Origin: Mycobacterium sp.
GTDB lineage: Bacteria; Actinomycetota; Actinomycetes; Mycobacteriales; Mycobacteriaceae
DNA: 15,319 nt
Reading direction: 5' to 3'
NCBI GenBank assembly: GCA_023264755.1
Contig: JAHFVB010000005.1
Coordinates: forward strand, 12,236 to 27,554
Shown here: in pieces, positions 1 to 6,373 of the stretch
Position numbering within the stretch: position 1 is the first letter of the stretch
How the letters are laid out: every line of letters starts with the position of its first letter
The notes under the pieces: generated by a model
The model's input: the letters and a program-made list of their open reading frames with translations, nothing else
The model's database searches: none
Told to the model about the DNA's origin: nothing
Made by a program: the position numbers and the translations under genes

Positions 1-172
1 GGTTGTCGGTGCGGTAGAAGCCACTGCCCTTGAAGACCACTCCGACCTTGCCGAAGAGCTTGCGCAGTCTGCCATTGCACTTCGGGCACTCGGTCAGCGC
101 GTCATCGGTGAACGCCTGCACGGCGTCGAATCGGTTGTCGCACTCGGTACACGCGTACGAATAGGTCGGCAC
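1..172 (-). CDS. ruc: FmdB-type zinc-ribbon protein, Ruc-like chaperone (3' part outside window)
   Basis: The first 57 residues are visible, from a GTG at 172 preceded by a good GGAGG ribosome site about 6 nt upstream. The protein opens PTYSYACTECDNRFD and carries two CxxC pairs (C8/C11 and C29/C32), the zinc ribbon of the FmdB family, followed by a segment rich in Gly, Lys and Phe. In M. tuberculosis the gene next to the folate cyclo-ligase and galU is Rv0991c, described as Ruc, a redox-regulated chaperone whose cysteines bind zinc when reduced and whose C-terminal tail is disordered; that tail would lie beyond position 1. The CIRCE element just upstream supports a heat-shock role. Family membership is clear; the Ruc assignment rests on position, cysteines and the CIRCE. 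Confidence 0.85.
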   Translation of the reverse strand, partial: MPTYSYACTECDNRFDAVQAFTDDALTECPKCNGRLRKLFGKVGVVFKGSGFYRTDN

Positions 173-200
173 AAAAACCTCCGCAGATTGGTAAAACCTG

Positions 201-227
201 TTAGCACTCTACTTGCTCAAGTGCTAG
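201..227 (-). promoter_or_regulatory. CIRCE element (HrcA operator) of the ruc-like gene
   Basis: The inverted repeat TTAGCACTC, nine bases, AAGTGCTAG matches the CIRCE consensus TTAGCACTC-N9-GAGTGCTAA in 9 of 9 bases of the left arm and 7 of 9 of the right, with exactly the canonical spacing. It sits in the 60-bp gap between the cyclo-ligase stop and the ruc-like start, 28 nt upstream of that start. HrcA is the heat-shock repressor that binds CIRCE. Rv0991c has been reported among HrcA-controlled genes in M. tuberculosis, which agrees with this site. I could not place a convincing -35/-10 pair for the minus-strand promoter. Confidence 0.85.
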
Positions 228-232
228 AACCG

Positions 233-853
233 CTACGTGAGTCGGGTCATTCCGCCCACCAGGTCGACCCAGCCGCGGGTCGGCGTCAGAGCGTGCGTCA
301 TCGGGACGTCGTGTTCCTCGGCGGGCACGTGGTCGACGAGCTCCTCGTCGCGCACGACCGCGACGAGGCGTGCTGCGGGGTCGGCCAGCCCCAGCGTCCG
401 GTCGTAGAAGCCGGCACCACGGCCCAGCCGGATGCCGGTGACGTCCACGGCCAGCGCGGGGACCACCACGATCGAGGCCGACGCGATCGCCTCGGCGGGC
501 AACCAGGGGGCAGCCGGCTCACGCAGCCCGAACGGCGCCTCGACCAGGGCTCCGGCGCGGTACACGCCCCACGACAGCGGGCGCGGCTGGCCCGATTCCT
601 CGCGGGCGACGGGCAGCAGCACCCGGACGCCGGCGGCGGCGAACGCGTCGAGCGCGGCCAGTGAGCCGGGTTCGGAACCGACGGGCACGTAGGCGCACAC
701 CGTCGCACCGGCAGGCACCGCCGCCAGCAGGTGACGGGCCAGGGCTTCGGCGTCGGCGCGACGCGTTTCGGCTGGTATCGCGCGGCGCCTGGCCAGGATC
801 GCGGCGCGCAGGGCGGCCTTCGTCAGCGGCTCGCGGTTCACGTCCACCACCAT
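233..853 (-). CDS. 5-formyltetrahydrofolate cyclo-ligase (MTHFS)
   Basis: This enzyme uses ATP to convert 5-formyl-THF (folinate) to 5,10-methenyl-THF, recovering a storage or inhibitory folate in the cytoplasm. The 206 residues match the family length (about 190-205). Recognisable elements are an N-terminal Lys/Arg-rich helix (KAALRAAILARRRAIP), the segment VCAYVPVGSEPGS, and the signature LGRGAGFYDR at about residues 145-154, followed by the C-terminal EEHDVPMTHALTPTRG block that ends the family fold. The ATG at 853 is used because it is the first in frame; a GTG a few codons in (VNREPLTKAAL) is possible, and neither has a strong ribosome site. It lies divergent to galU with a 65-bp gap and upstream of ruc on the same strand, as Rv0992c does in M. 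tuberculosis. Confidence 0.93.
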   Translation of the reverse strand: MVVDVNREPLTKAALRAAILARRRAIPAETRRADAEALARHLLAAVPAGATVCAYVPVGSEPGSLAALDAFAAAGVRVLLPVAREESGQPRPLSWGVYRAGALVEAPFGLREPAAPWLPAEAIASASIVVVPALAVDVTGIRLGRGAGFYDRTLGLADPAARLVAVVRDEELVDHVPAEEHDVPMTHALTPTRGWVDLVGGMTRLT

Positions 854-884
854 GTCAGCTCGGCCAAATGCGCACCTTGCGGGG

Positions 885-911
885 TTGCGCCGAAGTGAAT
901 GACGTTATGGT
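885..911 (+). promoter_or_regulatory. Putative galU promoter giving a leaderless transcript
   Basis: A TANNNT-type -10 box, TATGGT (906-911), ends exactly seven bases before the galU ATG at 919, so transcription would be expected to begin on or next to the A of the start codon. A weak -35 candidate, TTGCGC (885-890), lies at a short 15-bp spacing. There is no Shine-Dalgarno sequence before 919, as expected of a leaderless mRNA, which is common in mycobacteria. The promoter is an inference from spacing and motif only. Confidence 0.5.
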
Positions 912-918
912 GTGAGCG

Positions 919-1833
919 ATGACGACCCGGGCACTGGTACCGATTCCGCGCACCGCGATCGTTCCGGCGGCAGGCTTGGGAACGCGCTTTCTGCCTGCCA
1001 CGAAGACGGTGCCCAAGGAATTGCTGCCCGTCGTCGATACTCCGGGGATCGAACTGGTCGCAGCCGAGGCCGCCGAGGCGGGCGCCGAGCGGCTGATCAT
1101 CGTCACCTCCGAGGGCAAGGACGGCGTCGTCGCGCACTTCGTCAAGGACCTCGTCCTCGAGGGCACGCTGGAGGCTCGCGGCAAACACGTCATGCTCGAG
1201 AAGGTGCGCCGCGCGCCGGCCTTGATCAAGGTCGAATCCGTGGTGCAACACGAGCCGCTGGGCCTGGGCCACGCCGTGAGTTGTGTCGAGCCGAGCCTGC
1301 TGCCCGACGAGGACGCCGTCGCGGTGCTGTTGCCCGACGATCTGGTGCTACCCACCGGCGTGCTCGAGACCATGTCGAAGGTGCGGGCCAAGCGCGGCGG
1401 ATCGGTGTTGTGCGCCATCGAGGTGCCGCGTGACGAGATCAGCGCCTACGGCGTGTTCGACGTCGAGGTGGTCCCCGACGCCGCGAACCCGAACGTCATG
1501 CGCGTCAGAGGCATGGTCGAGAAGCCCAAGGCCGAGGATGCCCCGTCGCTCTATGCGGCGGCCGGACGCTACGTGTTGGACCGGGCGATCTTCGACGCGC
1601 TGCGGCGGGTCCAGAAGGGCGTCGGCGGCGAGATCCAGCTGACCGATGCCATCGCACTGCTGATCGCCGAGGGACACCCCGTGCACGTGGTGGTGCACCG
1701 AGGTTCCCGACACGACCTGGGAAATCCCGGCGGCTACCTCAAGGCTGCGGTTGACTTTGCGTTGGAACGCGACGACTACGGCCCGGAGCTGCGGCGCTGG
1801 TTGGTCGAGCGATTGGGGCTGGCCGCGACGTGA
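919..1833 (+). CDS. galU: UTP-glucose-1-phosphate uridylyltransferase GalU
   Basis: GalU makes UDP-glucose from UTP and glucose-1-phosphate, feeding cell-wall polysaccharides, trehalose and glycolipids. The 304-residue protein has the nucleotidyltransferase signature VPAAGLGTRFLPATKTVPKE near residues 14-33, including the GxGTR loop and the substrate-binding Lys of PKE. Further family blocks are EPLGLGHAVSCVEP, LLPDDLVL with the metal-binding Asp pair, VEKPKAEDAPS and GEIQLTDAIALL, all in the expected order, and the length is normal. The ATG at 919 is chosen because the family motif begins soon after and a -10 box lies seven bases upstream. It heads a run galU, moeA1, rimJ with gaps of 37 and 33 nt, probably one transcript; the order equals Rv0993-Rv0995. 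Confidence 0.97.
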   Translation: MTTRALVPIPRTAIVPAAGLGTRFLPATKTVPKELLPVVDTPGIELVAAEAAEAGAERLIIVTSEGKDGVVAHFVKDLVLEGTLEARGKHVMLEKVRRAPALIKVESVVQHEPLGLGHAVSCVEPSLLPDEDAVAVLLPDDLVLPTGVLETMSKVRAKRGGSVLCAIEVPRDEISAYGVFDVEVVPDAANPNVMRVRGMVEKPKAEDAPSLYAAAGRYVLDRAIFDALRRVQKGVGGEIQLTDAIALLIAEGHPVHVVVHRGSRHDLGNPGGYLKAAVDFALERDDYGPELRRWLVERLGLAAT

Positions 1834-1870
1834 CGACCCTGCGGGCCCCGGGACTGGAGGAAGGCGCACT

Positions 1871-3133
1871 GTGCGTTCGGTGGAGGAGCAGCAGGCTCGG
1901 GTAGCCGCTGCCGCGGTGGCCCCGAGGCCCGTGCGGGTGGCCATTGCGGAGGCGCAGGGCCTGATGTGTGCAGAAGAGGTCGTGACGGAACGGCCGCTGC
2001 CCGGATTCGATCAGGCCGCGATCGACGGTTACGCGGTGCGCAGCGTCGACGTGTTGGGAGTGGGCACTCCCAGCGGCGACTCCGACGAGGGCGATGGCGT
2101 GGACCTCAGCCTGCCCGTGATGGGAACCGTCGAAGCCGGCGCGCGCACGCCGAGTCGATTGCAGCCCAAGCAGGCCGCCCGGGTGCAGACCGGTGCGCCG
2201 ATGCCGACGTTGGCCGACGCGGTGCTCCCGCTGCGCTGGACCGACGGTGGCGAGTCGCGGGTGCGGGTGCTGCGCAGCGTGCGGTCGGGAGCATATGTCC
2301 GGCGCACGGGCGACGACGTGCAACCCGGCGACGTCGCGGTGCGCTCGGGCACCATCATCGGTGCGGCGCAGGTCGGTCTGCTGGCGGCGGTGGGGCGCGA
2401 GCGGGTGCTGGTGCATCCGAGGCCGCGGCTGACGGTGATGTCCGTCGGCGGCGAGTTGGTCGACATCTCCAGGACGCCGGGCAACGGACAGGTGTACGAC
2501 GTCAACTCCTATGCCTTGGCCGCAGCGGGCCGGGACGCCGGGGCCGAGGTCAACCGCGTCGGCATCGTCGACACCGACCCCAAGGAACTGCGCGACGTCG
2601 TCGAAGGACAGGTGAATCGCGCCGAGGTGATCGTCATCGCGGGAGCGGTCGGCGGCGCGGCGGCCGAGCGCGTGCGCACGGTGTTGTCGGAGCTCGGCGA
2701 CATGGAGGTGGCCCGCATCGCGATGCACCCCGGCTCGGTTCAGGGGTTCGGGCAGTTGGGCCGGGAGGGCGTCCCGGTGTTCCTGCTGCCCGCCAATCCG
2801 GTCAGCGCGTTGGTGGTGTTCGAGGTGATGGTGCGGCCGCTGATCCGGCTGTCCCTTGGCAAGCGGCAGCCGATGCGGCGTGTCGTGCAGGCCCGCACGC
2901 TGTCGCCGATCGATTCGGTGGCGGGGCGCAAGGGGTACCTGCGCGGACAGCTGATGCGCGATCAAGACTCGGGTGAATATTTGGTGCAGGCGCTCGGAGG
3001 GGCTCCTGGTGCGTCGTCGCACCTGCTGGCCACGCTGGCCGAGGCAAACTGCCTGGTGATCGTTCCCAGCGAAGCCGAACAGGTCCGCACGGGCGAGATC
3101 GTCGACGTCGCCTTCCTTGCCCAGCGCGGCTGA
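1871..3133 (+). CDS. moeA1: MoeA/gephyrin-like protein, Glp type (MoeA1)
   Basis: The 420-residue protein has the MoeA layout: an N-terminal part with PGFDQAAIDGYAVRS (residues 44-58), a beta-barrel linker domain, a MogA-like domain (about 180-330) and a C-terminal domain IV. The GTG at 1871 is preferred over an in-frame start at 1751 because GGAGGAAGG lies about 8 nt upstream and the earlier start would overlap galU. MoeA inserts molybdate into molybdopterin, but two conserved blocks are altered: the TGDEL motif reads VGGEL (192-196, Asp replaced by Gly) and the Gly/Ser/Asp-rich SGGVSVGD block reads AGAVGGAA. In Corynebacterium a MoeA-like protein of this type, Glp, binds FtsZ and a membrane receptor, GlpR, and acts in cell division. 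The neighbouring membrane gene makes that role more likely here than cofactor synthesis; this is inference. Confidence 0.9.
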   Translation: MRSVEEQQARVAAAAVAPRPVRVAIAEAQGLMCAEEVVTERPLPGFDQAAIDGYAVRSVDVLGVGTPSGDSDEGDGVDLSLPVMGTVEAGARTPSRLQPKQAARVQTGAPMPTLADAVLPLRWTDGGESRVRVLRSVRSGAYVRRTGDDVQPGDVAVRSGTIIGAAQVGLLAAVGRERVLVHPRPRLTVMSVGGELVDISRTPGNGQVYDVNSYALAAAGRDAGAEVNRVGIVDTDPKELRDVVEGQVNRAEVIVIAGAVGGAAAERVRTVLSELGDMEVARIAMHPGSVQGFGQLGREGVPVFLLPANPVSALVVFEVMVRPLIRLSLGKRQPMRRVVQARTLSPIDSVAGRKGYLRGQLMRDQDSGEYLVQALGGAPGASSHLLATLAEANCLVIVPSEAEQVRTGEIVDVAFLAQRG

Positions 3134-3166
3134 GCCCGACGTGTCCGACGACCGAAACGCTTCGAC

Positions 3167-3820
3167 GTGAATCTCTGGCGTTCGCCCTCCGCGCATCCGG
3201 GCTGGCCCAAGGCGGTCGGACCGATCCGGGTGCCCGCCGGGCTGGTTCGGCTGCGCCCGGTACGGATGCGCGACGGAGTGCAATGGAGCCGCATCCGGCT
3301 GGCCGACCGGGCTCATCTCGAGCCGTGGGAGCCCGTCGCGGAATTGGGTTGGGAAGTGCGCCATTCGGTTTCGGCGTGGCCGTCGATGTGTTCGGGCTTG
3401 CGCGCGGAGGCCAGACGCGGGCGGATGCTGCCCTATGCGATCGAGCTCGACGGCGAATTCTGCGGTCAGTTGACCATCGGGAACGTGACCCATGGGGCGC
3501 TTCGGTCGGCGTGGATCGGCTACTGGGTCGCGAAGGCGGTCAACGGGGGTGGGGTGGCCACCGCGGCCCTGTCCCTGGGGCTCGACCACGGTTTCGCGGC
3601 GGTGATGTTGCACCGCATCGAGGCCACGGTGCGTCCGGAGAATGCGGCCAGCCGCGCGGTCCTGGCTAAGGCCGGGTTTCGCGAGGAGGGGCTACTCAAG
3701 CGCTACTTGGAGGTCGACGGCGCGTGGCGGGATCACCTTCTGGTCGCGGTCACGGTCGAGGAGTTAGCCGTCTCGGCAACCGCCGCGCTGGTCCGCGACG
3801 GCCGGGCAACTTGGTCGTAA
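3167..3820 (+). CDS. rimJ: GNAT N-acetyltransferase, RimJ/RimL family
   Basis: This 217-residue protein is a GCN5-related acetyltransferase that would move an acetyl group from acetyl-CoA to a protein or small-molecule amine. The acetyl-CoA-binding motif A is visible in YWVAKAVNGGGVATAALSLG (about residues 123-142; the GGGVAT loop) and the RimJ-type motif B in HRIEATVRPENAASRAVLAKAGF, where ENAAS and the following GF are diagnostic of the RimJ/RimL/AAC(6')-like branch. The GTG at 3167 follows the moeA1 stop by 33 nt; the ribosome site is poor, so a downstream start cannot be excluded, although VNLWRS resembles the start of mycobacterial homologues. The name rimJ follows Rv0995; whether ribosomal protein S5 is really the substrate is unknown. 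Confidence 0.9.
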   Translation: MNLWRSPSAHPGWPKAVGPIRVPAGLVRLRPVRMRDGVQWSRIRLADRAHLEPWEPVAELGWEVRHSVSAWPSMCSGLRAEARRGRMLPYAIELDGEFCGQLTIGNVTHGALRSAWIGYWVAKAVNGGGVATAALSLGLDHGFAAVMLHRIEATVRPENAASRAVLAKAGFREEGLLKRYLEVDGAWRDHLLVAVTVEELAVSATAALVRDGRATWS

Positions 3821-3828
3821 ACCTGTTG

Positions 3829-3843
3829 CAGATGTGACATCTG
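3829..3843. promoter_or_regulatory. Perfect palindrome CAGATGT-G-ACATCTG upstream of the membrane gene
   Basis: Seven-base arms mirror exactly around a single central G, immediately after the rimJ stop. It lies 41 bp (centre to centre) from a second perfect palindrome. The position in the leader of the division-related membrane gene suggests an operator, but I do not recognise the regulator. Confidence 0.45.
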
Positions 3844-3867
3844 TGGCTGATGTGCTTGTGATTGGTG

Positions 3868-3885
3868 AATTACAGGTGTGTAATT
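3868..3885. promoter_or_regulatory. Perfect palindrome AATTACA-GGTG-TGTAATT
   Basis: Seven-base arms with a 4-bp spacer form an AT-rich island in otherwise GC-rich DNA. It lies 41-58 bp upstream of a TANNNT -10 candidate, TAGCCT (3926-3931), a position suited to an activator or an upstream repressor site for the gene starting at 3954. The binding protein is unknown. Confidence 0.5.
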
Positions 3886-3925
3886 GACCTCGGCGCGTCG
3901 CCCCCGGATGCGCTGGTCACAGACC

Positions 3926-3931
3926 TAGCCT
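3926..3931 (+). promoter_or_regulatory. -10 box of the GlpR-like gene
   Basis: TAGCCT fits the mycobacterial TANNNT -10 pattern and would start transcription near 3938, just ahead of the ribosome site AAAGGAG and the ATG at 3954. No good -35 hexamer stands 17 bp upstream, which fits a promoter that depends on an activator. This would let the membrane gene be transcribed separately from the galU-moeA1-rimJ run. Confidence 0.4.
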
Positions 3932-3953
3932 TACGGGGAAAGGAGCCGGCGAC

Positions 3954-5084
3954 ATGCCAAGCATCCCCCAATCTTTACTCTGGATTTCCCTCGTCGTGCT
4001 CTGGCTGTTCGTGCTCGTTCCGATGTTGATCAGCAAGCGCGACACCGTGCGGCGAACCAGCGACGTCGCCCTGGCCGCCCGCGTGGTCAACACCAAGGGC
4101 GGCGCACGTTTGCTGCGCCGCCGCGGTCCGGCCGCCGGTCACTACAGCGATCCGCATTGGGCACCCCCCGAGCACCCGAGCGACCTCGAATACGAGGACG
4201 ACGAGGACGCGCCCGCAACGCGCAAGACCGTCGTACGGACCGCCGCCACCGTCGAAGGGGAACCCGACTACCTCGACGTCGACGTCGTCGAACTGGACTC
4301 CGGCGCGCTGCCGGTCGGCGGAATCGCCGCCCAGCAACCCGAACTGCCGCTCGACCTCGGACTGGACGACCAACAGGACGACCTCGACGAGGTGGCCCCG
4401 GCCGCCGCGGCCTACGACGACTCGACGGCAGCCATCCGCACGGTCAACGAACTCGACTTCGAGGACGAATACGCCGAGCCCGGCCAAGACTTCGCAGACT
4501 CCGGGGCCTTCGAGGGCGCTGAGGCCTTCGAGGACAGCGAGGGCGCTGAGCCCGCTGACCCCGATGGCACCGAACACGACTACGAATACGTCGACGACAC
4601 GTCGGGACTGGAAACCTCCGCCGAGGCCGAAGAGCAAGCCCCGGAATCGATGTCCCAGACCCGGCGCCGACGCTACGAGTCCGCCACCGCCGCGGCGGTC
4701 AGCGCCCGCAAGTACAAGTTCCGCAAGCGCATGCTGCTGGCAATGGGCACCGCAATGCTCGCCTCGGCGCTCGTCGCGTTCGTGCTCACCTCGACCATGT
4801 GGTGGGTGTGCGGCACCATCGTCGCCACCACGGTGCTGTACCTGGGCTACCTGCGTCGCCAGACCCGCATCGAGGAGCGCGTGCGCCGCCGCCGCGCCCA
4901 GCGCATGGCCAGGTCGCGGCTGGGCGTGGAGAACACCCGGGACAGTGAGTTCGACGTCGTCCCCTCGCGGCTGCGCCGACCAGGATCCGTCGTGCTCGAG
5001 ATCGACGACGAAGACCCGATCTTCGAGCACCTCGACTACGCGACGTCCGAGGAATACCACTTGGCGCGTGCCTCGGGGCAGTAG
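3954..5084 (+). CDS. glpR: Three-helix membrane protein with acidic segment (Rv0996/GlpR type)
   Basis: The 376-residue protein starts at an ATG with a strong AAAGGAG site. It begins with one membrane helix (about residues 7-26, LLWISLVVLWLFVLVPMLI) followed by positive residues, then a long Asp/Glu-rich, probably disordered stretch (about 70-235), a basic patch (TRRRRYESATAAAVSARKYKFRKR), and a helical hairpin (about 260-300) of two helices with almost no loop, then an Arg-rich tail. Positive charge flanks the helices, placing the acidic segment and tail in the cytoplasm. It matches Rv0996 in order and N-terminus. In Corynebacterium the partner of the MoeA-like Glp is a membrane receptor, GlpR, tied to FtsZ and polar growth; assigning this protein to that role rests on neighbourhood and topology. 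The symbol should not be confused with the glycerol repressor. Confidence 0.85.
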   Translation: MPSIPQSLLWISLVVLWLFVLVPMLISKRDTVRRTSDVALAARVVNTKGGARLLRRRGPAAGHYSDPHWAPPEHPSDLEYEDDEDAPATRKTVVRTAATVEGEPDYLDVDVVELDSGALPVGGIAAQQPELPLDLGLDDQQDDLDEVAPAAAAYDDSTAAIRTVNELDFEDEYAEPGQDFADSGAFEGAEAFEDSEGAEPADPDGTEHDYEYVDDTSGLETSAEAEEQAPESMSQTRRRRYESATAAAVSARKYKFRKRMLLAMGTAMLASALVAFVLTSTMWWVCGTIVATTVLYLGYLRRQTRIEERVRRRRAQRMARSRLGVENTRDSEFDVVPSRLRRPGSVVLEIDDEDPIFEHLDYATSEEYHLARASGQ

Positions 5085-5110
5085 CGCGAACCCGGTAGCG
5101 CCAACTCGGT

Positions 5111-5140
5111 TTCGGTCAGCGCCGAGTCGACTGGTAGCCT
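5111..5140 (+). promoter_or_regulatory. Probable tRNA-Ala promoter
   Basis: TAGCCT (5135-5140) fits the TANNNT -10 pattern and is preceded by TGG, giving a start near 5147, six bases before the mature tRNA end. A weak -35, TTCGGT (5111-5116), lies 18 bp upstream. The membrane gene stops at 5084, so the tRNA needs its own promoter or read-through. Confidence 0.5.
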
Positions 5141-5152
5141 GTGCTACCGCAA

Positions 5153-5228
5153 GGGGCTATGGCGCAGTTGGTAGCGCGTCTCGTTCGCATCGAGAAGGTC
5201 GGGGGTTCGAATCCCCTTAGCTCCACCA
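5153..5228 (+). tRNA. tRNA-Ala, anticodon CGC
   Basis: The 76-nt sequence folds as a full cloverleaf. The acceptor stem GGGGCTA pairs with TAGCTCC and contains the G3:U70 wobble that identifies alanine tRNAs. The anticodon stem TCTCG/CGAGA (5179-5183, 5191-5195) holds the loop TTCGCAT with anticodon CGC (5186-5188), reading GCG. The T arm is GGGGG-TTCGAAT-CCCCT. The discriminator is A (5225) and CCA is encoded (5226-5228). A strong terminator follows 50 nt downstream. Beyond it, gene content leaves the order known for M. tuberculosis, so this tRNA marks the edge of an accessory region. Confidence 0.96.
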
Positions 5229-5277
5229 GTGTGATGAGTCGGGACATGGGTTACCCCCGAGTCGCGTCATCGGTTAC

Positions 5278-5310
5278 AGAAAGACCCCGGCCATCGGCCG
5301 GGGTCTTTCT
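5278..5310 (+). terminator. Strong intrinsic terminator after tRNA-Ala
   Basis: The 15-nt arm AGAAAGACCCCGGCC pairs perfectly with GGCCGGGGTCTTTCT around a 3-nt loop ATC. The upper stem is almost all G-C, and the arm ends in TCTTTCT in either direction, so it may end transcription from both strands. Its position 50 nt after the tRNA fits a tRNA terminator. Confidence 0.9.
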
Positions 5311-5473
5311 GCTGGTTGGGCCAGTAGTCGGGGTTGGGGTCGACGGTGTGGTTGGCGATGAGTTGGTGGGTGGTCTTGCTCAGGACGGTCACGGTGGTGG
5401 TGGTGACGACGACGAGCGCTGGGGTGTGGGCGTGCTTTGAGCCAGCGTTTGAGGGTTTGGTGGCGACTGTCAC
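5309..5473 (-). pseudogene. Possible C-terminal remnant of an IS481-like transposase
   Basis: Read on the minus strand from about 5431, the frame gives HTPALVVVTTTTVTVL, then THQLIANHTVDPNPDYWPNQ. The pattern of a hydrophobic strand, a beta turn with a variable loop, and a closing D-P-x-x-x-Y segment resembles the tail of IS481-family transposases, which commonly end with a similar DPTRDYQP motif. No catalytic DDE part is present, the reading shifts frame upstream (the other frame gives HQTLKRWLKARPH), and the 3' end runs into the tRNA terminator. The gene would therefore be long dead. This is pattern recall without alignment and could be chance in a GC-rich frame. Confidence 0.35.
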
Positions 5474-5704
5474 CTATGACGTGACTCATCGAGCGTCGTT
5501 CCAGGTGTCGCGCGTGACGGGACCCACGTGTCACCCATGTCGTGAACTCGTACACCACTAGGCGTCTGGCCATTTTGTGAGTTGCTTGGAGCCATCCGGC
5601 ATCGGTCTGATGCCAGTGTTTCCGTCGATGTTTGCGTAGTACCCCTGGTTTACCATTGCACGAGCAATAATTAATTGGGGACCTGCGAGCGGAGAACGAA
5701 GCTG

Positions 5705-6223
5705 ATGGACGGCGCGGATCCGGCAATTGCAGGGGACGTGACGCCGCGATTACTCCCAGGGCACGCTGCGGCCTGCTTTGGCTGCGGCCACGAGAACGCG
5801 TCGGGGTTTCAATTAGAGGTGTGGCGCCGTGGTGACGAGATCTATACCGACGCTGCCTTTGACGATCGCCACATTGGAGGTCCTGGTCTAGCGCATGGCG
5901 GTGCTATCGCAGCGGTCTGTGACGAGCTGTTGGGCTTCACGGTGTGGCTGATCGGTGCGCCTGCGGTGACGCGTGCACTCACGATCGACTACCTCGCGCC
6001 CGTGCGACTGCATGAAAAATACCGCATCACAGCCAAGGTCGACCAAGAGAAGGGCCGTGCCATTCTTGTCTCCGCCAGGGGTATCGGTAGCAGTGAACAG
6101 GTGTCGTTCACAGCCAATGGCGTGTACGTACGCGTCCCGTTCGAGCACTTTGACGGGTTCGGGACGATGGTGACTCCAGTGGACGAGCTACAGGCAAAGC
6201 TTAGGAGCGAAAGTGGCCGGTAG
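5705..6223 (+). CDS. PaaI-like hotdog-fold acyl-CoA thioesterase
   Basis: The 172-residue protein is a single hotdog domain of the PaaI/THEM4-like group, which hydrolyses acyl- or aryl-CoA to the free acid and CoA. The family N-terminal block CFGCGHENASGFQLEVW (about 24-40) and the core helix GGPGLAHGGAIAAVCDELLG with the HGG turn and the acidic residues of the active-site helix are clear. The later TIDYLAPVRL strand is the typical continuation. The ATG at 5705 has GGAGAA about 8 nt upstream and is preferred to an in-frame TTG at 5675. It is the first intact gene after the tRNA boundary and converges on the SDR gene 150 bp away. A link to the CAR cluster (release of a free acid that CAR can use) is attractive but unproven, since no copy of the cluster operator was found before it. 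Confidence 0.85.
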   Translation: MDGADPAIAGDVTPRLLPGHAAACFGCGHENASGFQLEVWRRGDEIYTDAAFDDRHIGGPGLAHGGAIAAVCDELLGFTVWLIGAPAVTRALTIDYLAPVRLHEKYRITAKVDQEKGRAILVSARGIGSSEQVSFTANGVYVRVPFEHFDGFGTMVTPVDELQAKLRSESGR

Positions 6224-6373
6224 CGCGCAGCTCTCGCCGTACGCGCGGCAGAGTAGCCTCACGCCTTCTGAATTGTTAACGGGTGCAGGAAGATTCATGA
6301 CAAAGCAGCGGACGCGCGGCCGTTCTCGCACGAGACACGAGGATCAGTCCCCACTGTCGATCGTTGTGCCCAA

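Larger units (their letters stand above)
5229..5704. other. Gene-poor stretch downstream of tRNA-Ala
   Basis: After the terminator at 5278-5310 this interval holds no intact gene. About 5309-5473 carries a suspected transposase remnant on the minus strand. From about 5565 to 5680 the DNA becomes AT-richer, ending in AATAATTAATT (5666-5676) about 30 nt before the thioesterase ATG; a promoter there is possible (TTTACC at 5649, TTAATT at 5671), but the match is weak. No second copy of the tRNA 3' end was found, so no attachment-site pair is visible inside the window. Confidence 0.5.

Noticed and set aside
1739..3613. 624-aa open frame on the minus strand opposite moeA1 and rimJ
   Set aside because: His/Arg/Gln-rich low-complexity translation with no family motif, antisense to two well-supported genes; a GC-rich shadow.
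3975..5060. 361-aa minus-strand frame opposite the membrane protein
   Set aside because: Val/Gly/Asp-rich mirror of the acidic repeats, without a ribosome site; the plus-strand gene has helices, ribosome site and known gene order.
5232..5543. Inverted pieces GATGAGTC/GACTCATC and GACATGGGT/ACCCATGTC around the transposase remnant
   Set aside because: The pieces are in the wrong relative order for one inverted repeat, so they cannot be matched terminal repeats of an insertion element.
6268..6285. TTGTTAAC near 6272 as a possible half operator
   Set aside because: Only one arm resembles the cluster operator; the bases after the spacer do not match and the site is not at a promoter.
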